64,000 nucleotides of DNA, taken from the NCBI GenBank assembly GCA_958349055.1, contig CATWBO010000001.1:124001-188000 (forward strand), given 5' to 3'. How positions within the stretch are numbered: the stretch's first letter is position 1; each line of letters starts with the position of its first letter. Under the pieces are notes generated by a model. The model made no database searches. It saw only the letters and a list, made by a program, of their open reading frames with translations, and had not been told where the DNA came from. Positions 46,400 to 56,599 of this stretch are shown here, one piece after another. This stretch comes from an uncultured bacterium. Its GTDB lineage: Bacteria > Actinomycetota > Coriobacteriia > Coriobacteriales > Coriobacteriaceae. The translations under genes and the position numbers were made by a program.

Positions 46400-47656
46400 T
46401 TACATCCCTGCCAGCAGCACGGCGTCGAGCGCCGTTACGACGACACCAATCCCTACAAGCAGCACGTTGAGCGGGCGCGAGTTGGCGTATTTGCCCATGA
46501 CGCGGCGCGAGCTGGTGAGTCGTATGAGCACGAAGACCGTGATCGGCAGCTGGAGCGACAGTAGCGCCTGGCTCCAGATGAGACCTTCAAAAGGATTCGA
46601 AACAACCAGGCAGGCTGCGACTGCGCCGGCAAAGCAGAGCACCACGCCAATCGATGAGTGCCGGTCGTGGATGTCGTATTCTTCGTCGAACATGCCGGCC
46701 GTAATGGTGCCGGCTGCCATGCCCGCCGTCACGCTGCTCGAGAGGCCCGCGAACAGCAGCGCCACGGCAAAGATGATCGAGCTCGCCGGACCCAGGATGG
46801 GGGAGAGCGTGGCGGCCGCGACGGCGAGGTCGTCTACGACGAAGCCGTGGGCAAAGAAGGTCGTCGCGGCCAGGATGACCATCGCCGAGTTGATTGACCA
46901 GCCCACACCCATCGAAAAGAGCGTATCGAAGAGCTCGTAGCGCAGGCGCTCCTCGATAACCTGCTCGCCTTGGCCTTCGAAGTGCATGGATTGGATGACC
47001 TCGGAGTGCAGAAAGAGGTTGTGGGGCATGACGACCGCCCCCAGGATGCTGACGACGATGGCGGCCGAGTCGGTGGGCATGCTGGGTGTGGTCCAGCCTG
47101 CGGCGGCTTGCGGCCAGTCGACTTTGACCAGCGCGAGCTCAGCCAAAAACGACAGGCCCACTATGCCAACGAAGGCGATAATCCAGCGCTCGGCACGTTT
47201 GTAGGAGCTCGTCATGAGCATCGCCATCGATACTGCCGCCACGATGACGCAGCCGGCGCGCACGGGTAGCCCAAAGAGCATCTGGAGCGCGATCGCGCCG
47301 CCCAGGACCTCGGCCATGGCGGTGGCGACGGTTGCGAGATATGCACTGGCGAGCACGGCGCGTCCGACGGGGCGGGGAAGAAAGCGGGTCGTGGCCTCGG
47401 CAAGGCAGGCACCCGTGGCGATGCCCAGGTGCGCCGCGTTGTGCTGCAAGACGATCAGCATAATCGTAGACAGCGTGACCACCCACAGTAGCGCGTAGCC
47501 AAATTGCGAGCCCGCGGCCATGTTGGAGGCCCAATTGCCCGGATCGATAAAGCCGACGGTGACGAGCAGCCCGGGGCCGATGTGCCGGGCGATGTCCAGG
47601 CCGCCGTGGCCTCCGGTACGGCGCGAACCATAGTGTTGTTTGAGATGGTTGAGCAT
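46400..47656 (-). CDS. mntH: Nramp-family divalent metal (manganese) transporter
   Basis: Proton-coupled uptake of Mn2+ or Fe2+. The 418-residue product has about eleven hydrophobic segments. DPGNWASNMAAG (metal ligand Asp39 and Asn42) and MPHNLFLHS (second metal motif) are intact. Start ATG 47656 follows caggagccgacc on the minus strand; a longer frame upstream lacks a site. It lies 75 bases after gpmA on the same strand and may be co-transcribed. No MntR-type operator was identified. Confidence 0.93.
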   Translation of the reverse strand: MLNHLKQHYGSRRTGGHGGLDIARHIGPGLLVTVGFIDPGNWASNMAAGSQFGYALLWVVTLSTIMLIVLQHNAAHLGIATGACLAEATTRFLPRPVGRAVLASAYLATVATAMAEVLGGAIALQMLFGLPVRAGCVIVAAVSMAMLMTSSYKRAERWIIAFVGIVGLSFLAELALVKVDWPQAAAGWTTPSMPTDSAAIVVSILGAVVMPHNLFLHSEVIQSMHFEGQGEQVIEERLRYELFDTLFSMGVGWSINSAMVILAATTFFAHGFVVDDLAVAAATLSPILGPASSIIFAVALLFAGLSSSVTAGMAAGTITAGMFDEEYDIHDRHSSIGVVLCFAGAVAACLVVSNPFEGLIWSQALLSLQLPITVFVLIRLTSSRRVMGKYANSRPLNVLLVGIGVVVTALDAVLLAGM

Positions 47657-47731
47657 GGTCGGCTCCTGCGTGCGGACGGCGCGGCGTCGCAAAGGGGTCG
47701 TACGGCGCCGCGCGTTGAGCTTGAGATGGGG

Positions 47732-48505
47732 CTACTTGTGCGCCTTGCCCTGATTGGCGACGGCGTCGATCTTGGCGGCGATGGTTGCCGGGTCACCGAT
47801 GTAGCGCTTGTCGAGGACGTTGAAATCGGTGTCGAAGGTGTAGACGAGCGGCACACCGGTGGGGATGTTGACCTTGAGGATTTCCTCGGGCGTGAGATGC
47901 TCAAACTTCATGACGAGCGAGCGCAGGGAGTTGCCGTGTGCGGCGATGAGCACGCGTTTGCCGGCGAGCATCTGGGGGCGAATCTCGTCCTCAAAATAGG
48001 GCCAGGCGCGGGCGATCGTGTCCTTGAGGCACTCGGTATAGGGCAGCTGGTCGGGCGCGATGTCGCGGTATTGCTCCTGGGTGTGGGGGTCGCGCGTGTC
48101 GCCCGGCTCGAGCGCCGGCGGGCAGACATCGAAGGAGCGGCGCCAGATGAGCACCTGCTCATCGCCGTGCTCTGCTGCGGCATCGGCTTTGTTGAGACCC
48201 TGCAGCGCGCCGTAGTGACGCTCGTTGAGTTTCCAGGACTTGATGACGGGCAGCCACTCGCGGTCCATCTGGCCGAGCACGATGTTGAGGGTGTGGATTG
48301 CGCGCTTGAGGCGCGAGGTGTAGCAGATGTCAAAGTCGAAACCCGCCTCTTTGAGGGCGCGGCCGCCTGCCGCCGCCTCTTCGCGGCCCGTGTCGGTGAG
48401 CTCGACATCGGTCCAGCCGGTGAACAGGTTGAGCTTGTTCCACTCGGATTCTCCGTGACGGATAAGGACGAGTTGCATCGTCTGCTGCTCTGCTTGGTGT
48501 GCCAT
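47732..48505 (-). CDS. gpmA: 2,3-bisphosphoglycerate-dependent phosphoglycerate mutase
   Basis: Glycolytic interconversion of 3- and 2-phosphoglycerate. The 257-residue product has the phosphohistidine motif LIRHGESEWN (His17), TSRLKRAIHTLN, LNERHYGALQGLNK and the second His motif AAHGNSLR. Start ATG 48505 follows aaggaggccccc on the minus strand; a second in-frame ATG nine codons on (MQLVLIRHG) is the more usual family N-terminus but has no ribosome binding site. Confidence 0.95.
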   Translation of the reverse strand: MAHQAEQQTMQLVLIRHGESEWNKLNLFTGWTDVELTDTGREEAAAGGRALKEAGFDFDICYTSRLKRAIHTLNIVLGQMDREWLPVIKSWKLNERHYGALQGLNKADAAAEHGDEQVLIWRRSFDVCPPALEPGDTRDPHTQEQYRDIAPDQLPYTECLKDTIARAWPYFEDEIRPQMLAGKRVLIAAHGNSLRSLVMKFEHLTPEEILKVNIPTGVPLVYTFDTDFNVLDKRYIGDPATIAAKIDAVANQGKAHK

Positions 48506-48642
48506 GGGGGCCTCCTTGATCTGGCACGGTGTGCGTGCCGTTTGCTTGACGCCGCAAAGGATACCCGTTTTAGACTCAAAAGTTAACCAAGACTAACAAA
48601 AATGTGATTTTAGGCATGGTTGGTGCAATGGGGGCCGTAATT

Positions 48643-48860
48643 GTCTCAATCTGTAACAGTTGGCTGCCGAAACCGGCCCTTCGTGTTACAGATCGAGACA
48701 TTCGGAGCCGCCTCTCGGAAACATCTCAATCTGTAACATCTGAGCGCATAAAACCCCTCTAACTGTTACAGATTGAGACAGGCCAGACTGGTTGGTTATA
48801 AAAATCTCGATCTGTAACAGTTAGACGTCCAAATGGGCTCCCCGTGTTACAGATCGAGAC
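48643..48860. repeat. Array of 57-bp palindromic elements, units B1-B3
   Basis: Three units at 48643-48699, 48723-48779 and 48804-48860, each with 16-base arms around a 25-base interior, joined by linkers of 23 and 24 bases. Starts are 80 and 81 bases apart, so arms recur every 39-41 bases in alternating orientation. B2 has GTCTCAATCTG-type arms on both sides (A and T at the paired position). Interiors and linkers differ between units. Confidence 0.92.
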
Positions 48861-48894
48861 AATACGCAGCCCTGCCGTCCCCGGGAGACCATTT

Positions 48895-48962
48895 GTGACG
48901 TGCGTTACGCGATTGTTTCGAAACGGGTGGGAAACACAACGGGCCGGCGATGCTCCTAGTAT
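48895..48962 (+). promoter_or_regulatory. Candidate gltB control region
   Basis: GTGAC (48895-48899), GTTAC (48904-48908), then GTTTCGAAAC (48915-48924), six bases, and GAAAC (48931-48935), followed by a -10-like TAGTAT (48957-48962). Spaced GTnAC and GAAAC pentamers with six-base gaps recall actinobacterial GlnR boxes, but the match is partial. A TTTCGAAAC palindrome also occurs before argR. Confidence 0.4.
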
Positions 48963-49003
48963 GCCTATTCAACTGACTGTCTAATATCTAGGGGAGGATC
49001 GCG

Positions 49004-52000
49004 ATGCAGGCAGATTCCGCTCAGCAGCAGGGCCTTTATCGCCCCGAATTCGACCACGATGCATGTGGCATCGGCGCGCTCGCCGATATCAACGGCGAGC
49101 GCCATCACCAGATTCTGGACGACGCGCTGTCCATTCTGGTCAACTTGGAGCACCGCGGCGGCACCGGGCTCGAGAAGAACACCGGCGACGGCGCCGGCAT
49201 CCTGTTCCAGGTTCCGCATCACTTTTTCCGCAAAGAGGCTCAAAAGTGCGGCCAGATTCTGCCGGCAGAGGGCGACTATGGCGTGGCCATGCTGTTCTTC
49301 CCGCAGGACGACAAGGGCGTAGAGGATGCCCGTCGCGTGTTTGAGGAGGGCTGCGCCGAGGCCGGCGTGCCGCTGCTCTTTTGGCGCGAGGTGCCCGTCG
49401 ATCCGCACGACCTGGGCGAGACGGCACGCGCCTGCATGCCTACCATCCTGCAGGCCTTCCTGGGCCGCCCCGACGACACGCCCGCCGGCGATGCCTTTGA
49501 GCGTCGCCTGTACGTGTGCCGCCGCACCATCGAGAAGAAGGCCGACGCCGAGTTTGCCCTGCGGGACAAGATTTTCTACGTGTGCTCCATGAGCTCGCGC
49601 ACCATCGTGTACAAGGGCATGCTGGTCGCCACACAGATGCGCCGCTTCTTCATCGACCTCAACGACGCCGCCGTCAAGACGGCGGTGGCGCTCGTCCACT
49701 CGCGCTACTCCACCAACACCACGCCCAGCTGGGAGCGTGCGCACCCCAACCGCTTTATCATTCACAACGGCGAGATCAACACCCTCAAGGGCAACGTCAA
49801 CTGGATTCGCGCTCGCGAACCCAACCTGTACAGCCCCGTGCTGCAGCACGATCTTGAGCGCGTGATGCCCATCATCAACCGCGAGGGTTCCGATTCCGCG
49901 ATTCTGGACAACGTGCTCGAATTCTTGGTCATGAACGGTCGCCCGCTCACGCGTGCCGCGTCCATGTTGCTGCCCGAGCCGTGGGACCACAACGACAGCC
50001 TGAGTGAGGAGCGCCGCGCCTACGACGCTTACCAGTCCATGCTCATGGAGCCGTGGGACGGTCCGGCGGCCATCGCCTTTACCGATGGCCGTACCCTGGG
50101 CGCCGCCCTCGACCGTAACGGCCTGCGTCCCGCCCGCTATTATGTGACGCGCGACGGTCGCTTTATGCTGGCGAGCGAGGTGGGCACCATCGAGGTGAGC
50201 CCCGAGAACATTCTGACGAGCGGTTGCTTGGGACCGGGTCAGATGCTCGAGGTCGACTTTGCCCGCGGCCGCGTGATCTACAATGACGAGCTGCGCGCCC
50301 GTTACGCCAAGGAGAAGCCCTACCGTGATTGGATTGCCGAGGAGACGCTGACCGTCGACGCGCTCGACGAGCCCGCCGCGCCCGCGCCCGCCGAGGATGC
50401 CGAGATGCCCGCCGCCGTGCGCATGGCCAAGCTCGGCTATCACTGGGATGATGTTGACGAGGTCGTGCGCCCCATGGCCCAGCAGGGCAAGGCCCCGCTC
50501 GCCTCGATGGGTATCGATGCGCCGTTGGCCTGCCTGTCCAAGAAGACGCGTTCGTTCTTTGACTACTTCTATCAGCTGTTCGCCCAGGTCACGAATCCGC
50601 CGATCGATGCCCTGCGCGAGCACATGGTGACTTCGACCACGCTCTACCTGGGCAACCACGGCAACCTGCTCGAGGATTCCCGCACGGCTTGCCAGCTGGT
50701 GCGCCTGGAGCGTCCGCTGCTGAGCGAGGAGGAGTTCGACCGCATCTGCGGCATCGACCGCGTGGGCTTTAAGACCCGCCGTTTCCGTGCCGTCTACCGC
50801 CGTGACGCCGGCGAGGGCGCGCTGCAGGCTGCGCTCAAGCAGCTTGCAGAGGACGTTGAGGCTGCGGTCCGCGACGGCGTGAACATCGTGGTGTTGAGCG
50901 ATCGTGCCGCTGCGGGCGAGGTGCCCGTGCCGTCGCTGCTCGCCGTGGGCTGCGTGCACAACCACCTGATCCGCGCCGGCGTGCGTACCTTTGCCGACAT
51001 CGTGGTGGAGTGCGGCGACGCCGTGTCCCCGCACGACTTTGCGGCACTGGTGGGCTACTCCGCGAGCGGCATCTATCCGTACAACGCGCATGCGTGCGTC
51101 CGTGATCTGGCGGCACGCGGCGATCTGGACGTGACGGCCGAGCAGGGCATCGCCAACTACAACAAGGCTGCGACCGCCGGCATCGTCTCCATCATGTCCA
51201 AGATGGGTATTTCCACGGTGCAGAGCTACCATTCGGCGCAGATCTTCGAGGCCGTGGGCTTTACGTCGGAGTTCGTCAACGCGTACTTCGCCGGCACGGT
51301 GAGCCGTGTGGGCGGTATGGGTGTCGAGGACGTCGAGCGCGAGCAAAATGAGCGCTACGACGCCGCGCTCGCTATCCTTAAAAGCCCGGCTCCCGATCAG
51401 CTGCCCACGCTGGGTCTGACCAAGTGGCGCCCGCTCGGCGGCGAGGACCACCTGATTGACCCCCAGACCGTCTACCTGCTGCAGACCGCCTGTAGCGAGG
51501 ACAGCTACGACGTCTTTAAGGAGTACAGCGCCCGCCTGCACCGCACCGGCCGTGCCGTGCGCCTGCGCGACTTGCTGGACTTTGATGCCAGCGGCTGCAC
51601 CCCGGTGGCACTCGACGAGGTCGAGCCCGCGCTCAACATCGTCCGTCGCTTTAACACCGGCGCCATGTCGTACGGCTCCATCAGCAAGGAAGCACACGAG
51701 TGCATGGCCATCGCCATGAACCGCCTGCACGGTCGTTCCAATTCCGGCGAGGGCGGCGAGGACCCGCGTCGCGAGACCCCGCTGGCCAACGGTGACTCCA
51801 AGAACTCCGCCATCAAGCAGGTGGCAAGCGCGCGCTTTGGCGTGACAAGCCGCTACCTGTGCAGCGCCTTCGAGATTCAGGTCAAGATGGCCCAGGGCGC
51901 CAAGCCCGGCGAGGGCGGCCACCTGCCCGGCAAGAAGGTCTACCCCTGGATCGCCGAGGTCCGTCAGTCCACGCCCGGCATCGGCCTGATCTCGCCTCCG

Positions 52001-53701
52001 CCGCACCACGACATCTACTCCATCGAGGACCTGGCGGAGCTGATCTTTGACCTTAAGAACGCCAACCCCGGCGCGCGCGTGTCGGTCAAGCTGGTCAGCG
52101 AGGCCGGCGTCGGCACCATCGCTACCGGCGTGGCTAAGGGTGCCGCCGACAAGATTTTGATCAGCGGCCATAACGGCGGCTCGGGTGCCGCGGCGCGCGA
52201 TTCCATTTGGCACGCTGGCCTGCCGCTGGAGCTCGGCCTTGCTGAGGCTCAGCAGACGTTGCTGCAAAACGGCCTGCGCTCCCGCGTGGTGCTCGAGGCC
52301 GACGGCAAGCTCATGGACGGCACCGACGTCGCCGTCGCCTGCCTGCTGGGTGCCGAGGAGTTTGGCTTTGCGACCATGCCGCTCATCTCCATGGGTTGCC
52401 TCATGCAGCGCGACTGCCAACAGGATACCTGCCCCGCCGGCATCGCCACGCAAAACTGCCGCTTGCGTCGCGGCTTCCGCGGCAAGCCCGAGCACGTTGA
52501 GCACTTTATGCTCTTTGTTGCCGAGCAGCTGCGCGAGGTCATGGCGAGCCTGGGCTTCCGCACCGTCGACGAGATGGTCGGTCATCCCGAGTGCTTGCGC
52601 CAGATCGAGGTGCCGGGCAACCGCAAGGCCAACCTGCTCGATTTGTCGCCCGTTCTGGCGAGCGCGACCTGTGAGTTTGGTGCCCACATCCCGGGTGCCG
52701 ACGGCCGTCACTTCCTGCCGCAGATGGCCGCGGACAGCGAGCTCGACAAGACGCTCGACTCCACGCTGTTTGTGCCTTATACGGCCGATGCCCGTGCACA
52801 CCTGCGCCCGATTCGTTTCCATGCCGACATCGCCAACGTTAATCGTTGCGTGGGCACCATCCTGGGCAATGCGGTGACCAAGGCGCATCCCGAGGGCCTG
52901 CCCGCCGGCTCCATCACCATCGACTGCGACGGTTCGGCTGGTCAGAGCTTTGGCGCCTTCCTGCCGCGCGGCATTACGCTTAACGTGTGCGGCGATGCCA
53001 ACGATTACTTTGGCAAGGGTCTTTCGGGCGGCGAGGTGTCGGTACGCCCCAACCCGCATGCGACCTACAAGTTCGACGAGAACATTATCGTGGGCAACGT
53101 GGCGTTCTTTGGTGCCACGAGCGGCCGCGGCTTCATTAACGGTCTGGCCGGCCAGCGTTTTGCCGTGCGCAACTCCGGCGCCACCGTGGTGGTCGAGGGC
53201 TGCGGCAACCATGGTTGCGAGTACATGACGGGCGGCCTGGCACTCATCCTGGGTGAGGTCGGGCAGAACTTTGCCGCCGGCATGACGGGCGGCGTGGCCT
53301 ATGTCTTTGACCAATACGGCACGCTCGACGCCCGCGTGAACCACGAGAGCGTGGAGCTCAAGGCCCCGGCGGCCGACGAGCTGGCGCAGATTCGCGCGCT
53401 CATCCAGGAGCACGTGAACGCGACGCAGAGCCCGCGCGGCATTAAGCTGCTCTACAGCTTCGACTCGATGAGCAAGCACTTTGTGAAGGTCATTCCGACC
53501 GAGTACGAGCGCGTGCTGGCGATTGTTGCTGCGGCCGAGGCCGTGGGCAAGACGCATGCGCAGGCTGAGGAGCTGGCGTTTGACATCGTGACCGGTCGCG
53601 CGAGCGCCGCGGATGTTGCTCGCTTTGATGTCGCGGGCGGTGCTGCGGGCGTTGCGTCCGCAGCTGCCAGCCCTGTTGCTTCGACCAAGAAGGAGGCGTA
53701 A
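49004..53701 (+). CDS. gltB: Glutamate synthase large subunit
   Basis: Makes two glutamates from glutamine and 2-oxoglutarate. The 1565-residue product has all domains in order: N-terminal glutaminase with the catalytic Cys21 in DACGIG (the first 20 residues are removed as a propeptide), a central domain, the FMN-binding synthase domain (KPGEGGHLPGKKVYPWIAEVR, KILISGHNGGSGAA), the 3Fe-4S cysteines in CLMQRDCQQDTCPAG, and the C-terminal GXGXG beta-helix (GGLAGQRFAVRNSG-type repeats). ATG follows ggggaggatcgcg. gltD starts five bases after its stop. Confidence 0.97.
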   Translation: MQADSAQQQGLYRPEFDHDACGIGALADINGERHHQILDDALSILVNLEHRGGTGLEKNTGDGAGILFQVPHHFFRKEAQKCGQILPAEGDYGVAMLFFPQDDKGVEDARRVFEEGCAEAGVPLLFWREVPVDPHDLGETARACMPTILQAFLGRPDDTPAGDAFERRLYVCRRTIEKKADAEFALRDKIFYVCSMSSRTIVYKGMLVATQMRRFFIDLNDAAVKTAVALVHSRYSTNTTPSWERAHPNRFIIHNGEINTLKGNVNWIRAREPNLYSPVLQHDLERVMPIINREGSDSAILDNVLEFLVMNGRPLTRAASMLLPEPWDHNDSLSEERRAYDAYQSMLMEPWDGPAAIAFTDGRTLGAALDRNGLRPARYYVTRDGRFMLASEVGTIEVSPENILTSGCLGPGQMLEVDFARGRVIYNDELRARYAKEKPYRDWIAEETLTVDALDEPAAPAPAEDAEMPAAVRMAKLGYHWDDVDEVVRPMAQQGKAPLASMGIDAPLACLSKKTRSFFDYFYQLFAQVTNPPIDALREHMVTSTTLYLGNHGNLLEDSRTACQLVRLERPLLSEEEFDRICGIDRVGFKTRRFRAVYRRDAGEGALQAALKQLAEDVEAAVRDGVNIVVLSDRAAAGEVPVPSLLAVGCVHNHLIRAGVRTFADIVVECGDAVSPHDFAALVGYSASGIYPYNAHACVRDLAARGDLDVTAEQGIANYNKAATAGIVSIMSKMGISTVQSYHSAQIFEAVGFTSEFVNAYFAGTVSRVGGMGVEDVEREQNERYDAALAILKSPAPDQLPTLGLTKWRPLGGEDHLIDPQTVYLLQTACSEDSYDVFKEYSARLHRTGRAVRLRDLLDFDASGCTPVALDEVEPALNIVRRFNTGAMSYGSISKEAHECMAIAMNRLHGRSNSGEGGEDPRRETPLANGDSKNSAIKQVASARFGVTSRYLCSAFEIQVKMAQGAKPGEGGHLPGKKVYPWIAEVRQSTPGIGLISPPPHHDIYSIEDLAELIFDLKNANPGARVSVKLVSEAGVGTIATGVAKGAADKILISGHNGGSGAAARDSIWHAGLPLELGLAEAQQTLLQNGLRSRVVLEADGKLMDGTDVAVACLLGAEEFGFATMPLISMGCLMQRDCQQDTCPAGIATQNCRLRRGFRGKPEHVEHFMLFVAEQLREVMASLGFRTVDEMVGHPECLRQIEVPGNRKANLLDLSPVLASATCEFGAHIPGADGRHFLPQMAADSELDKTLDSTLFVPYTADARAHLRPIRFHADIANVNRCVGTILGNAVTKAHPEGLPAGSITIDCDGSAGQSFGAFLPRGITLNVCGDANDYFGKGLSGGEVSVRPNPHATYKFDENIIVGNVAFFGATSGRGFINGLAGQRFAVRNSGATVVVEGCGNHGCEYMTGGLALILGEVGQNFAAGMTGGVAYVFDQYGTLDARVNHESVELKAPAADELAQIRALIQEHVNATQSPRGIKLLYSFDSMSKHFVKVIPTEYERVLAIVAAAEAVGKTHAQAEELAFDIVTGRASAADVARFDVAGGAAGVASAAASPVASTKKEA

Positions 53702-53706
53702 GTGCC

Positions 53707-55188
<1,482 letters not shown>

Positions 55189-55612
55189 AGTAGTCACGGA
55201 GATATTCAACAATCGAATCGGCAAGGGCTGTCCCTAACTGCCGGCACAAAAGGAACGTCCCTAAATGCCGACAGTTAGGGACGTTCCTTTTCTGTCGGCA
55301 TTCGGGGACACTCCTTGCGGATTTGCGAGCAGTTTGCTCGTTTGTCGACGTGCGGGTGTTCATTTGTCGACTTCTTGGGCTGTGGTCACCTGTTGTTTCT
55401 GTGGTGGCTGCGGGCATCTGGCTCAAAAGGGCGGGTTGGCCGTCGATGTTTACCTGCGGTTTTGTTGCGGTGCACATTTTCGGTCAAGCTTTTCGTCAAG
55501 TGTTTGGTCAGCATCTTGTTTGCAGCCGGAGGCCTATTTTGCCCGTGCTGGTCGTGGCTGCCCACCCTCCTCGTAAGCTCAAATTGAGGTCCATCAGTTT
55601 GAGGAGGATGCC
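55189..55612. other. Intergenic region between gltD and a hypothetical gene
   Basis: 424 bases without a supported gene. It contains the GGGACGTTCC inverted repeat (55239-55317). From 55319 to 55600 several short open frames exist in all phases, but none has a ribosome binding site or family resemblance. I see nothing else. Confidence 0.6.
55239..55317. repeat. GGGACGTTCC-type repeat, inverted pair (copy 3)
   Basis: Arms of 24 bases (55239-55262 and 55277-55300; right arm agggacgttccttttctgtc then ggca) pair at 22 of 24 positions around 14 bases, followed by ttcggggacactccttg. The same blocks form copies 1 and 2 at 17530 and 20531. Confidence 0.8.
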
Positions 55613-56320
55613 ATGATTGACCACGCTTTTGACCGAGCAGAGCTGGCTGAAGCCGTCGGCAACGATATTGCCGACATGGCCCATTTTTGGATGCTGCGGA
55701 AGTTTCAATTCCTGGAGCCGGCGCGCGAGCAGTTCGAGATTATCGTCGACCCGTGGCTCAGCTATTGCACCGAGCCTTCGCAGAACGAAATCATGGCCTA
55801 CAACATGGCATTTACCGATTGGCTGCTGTTTGAGCGCCCCTATCGCCATGGCAAAACGCTGCTCGAGCTATATGTTGACGAGCCGCCGGCATCGCTTTCG
55901 CCTGCCTCGCTCAAGCGGCTCGAGCAGGTACGCGACACGCAGTATTTCTCGCGCTTTGGCATTTTGGACAAGAATCCTGCGTCCGGCATGGTCGTGCTGA
56001 AGGACACGCGCACCGATCATCGCTTTGATGTCTACGATCCGCATATCGTGCAGAAGGAGCACTGGAGTGACGGCGCGATTGCGGTGCGCCTCGCCTGCGT
56101 CGACGATGTCTGGCTTACGGCGGGACAGCTCTACCTGTATGACATCGCGCGGCTGAGCGATACGGCGGTCGATGGGCCGGGTGCGGTGCATCCGGAGGAC
56201 CTGCAGGACGGCTTTGACACCTCGTGCATCAGCTTCTTCTTGCGTCTGGTCCGCGACATCATGGGCGCCCAGGGGCGGTACGTAAAGTCGCTCAACATCT
56301 ACGAACAGGAATGGGAGTAG
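55613..56320 (+). CDS. Hypothetical protein, 235 residues
   Basis: I do not recognise the family. The product is soluble, acidic and rich in aromatic residues, with segments such as FWMLRKFQFLEPAREQFEII and NEIMAYNMAFTDWLLFERPY, and no signal peptide or membrane segment. ATG follows gaggaggatgcc, an excellent ribosome binding site, and codon use is like its neighbours, so it is very likely expressed. It lies directly upstream of a palindromic array and the nuclease-like gene. Confidence 0.75.
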   Translation: MIDHAFDRAELAEAVGNDIADMAHFWMLRKFQFLEPAREQFEIIVDPWLSYCTEPSQNEIMAYNMAFTDWLLFERPYRHGKTLLELYVDEPPASLSPASLKRLEQVRDTQYFSRFGILDKNPASGMVVLKDTRTDHRFDVYDPHIVQKEHWSDGAIAVRLACVDDVWLTAGQLYLYDIARLSDTAVDGPGAVHPEDLQDGFDTSCISFFLRLVRDIMGAQGRYVKSLNIYEQEWE

Positions 56321-56360
56321 GGGATGGGTAGTTGTCGCCTGCCTTGCCTTTTGCCTTTTT

Positions 56361-56579
56361 GTCTCGATCTGTAACGTTTGGGGGCAAAAAACCGGTCTAC
56401 CTGTTACAGAACGAGACGAATGCTTGGGCGCCGCTGGTTTGTCTAAATCTGTAACGTTTAGGGGCCTGGAGAATGTCTAACTGTTACAGATCGAGACGTT
56501 TGGCACCTGGCTGGGGGGAATGTCTCAATCTGTAACATCTACAGTCCAAAAAATCGGTCTTCCTGTTACAGATCGAGAC
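56361..56579. repeat. Array of 57-bp palindromic elements, units C1-C3
   Basis: Units at 56361-56417, 56441-56497 and 56522-56579 (57, 57 and 58 bases) with linkers of 23 and 24 bases; starts 80 and 81 bases apart. The last arm ends 20 bases before the start codon of the nuclease-like gene, so the array abuts that gene's ribosome binding site. C1 and C2 have single arm mismatches or substitutions. Confidence 0.92.
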
Positions 56580-56599
56580 ATTTATCAGCGGAGGCAACG

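Larger units (their letters stand above)
48506..49003. other. Divergent intergenic region between gpmA and gltB
   Basis: 498 bases without a gene. It holds three 57-bp palindromic elements in an array (48643-48860), a partial copy of the 34106-34188 palindrome (48871-48895), and a candidate control region for gltB (48895-48962). The first 135 bases (48506-48640), next to gpmA, are A/T-richer and probably hold its promoter, but no clear boxes were assigned. Confidence 0.7.

Noticed and set aside
48643..48860. CRISPR array
   Set aside because: Repeats are evenly spaced (~40 bp) with variable 23-26-base gaps, which looks CRISPR-like, but arms alternate in orientation, arrays have only two or three units at several loci, interiors share partial similarity, and no cas gene is present.
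55265..55600. Small genes in the region after gltD
   Set aside because: Several overlapping frames of 90-100 codons exist in all phases, but none has a start signal, plausible composition or family match.
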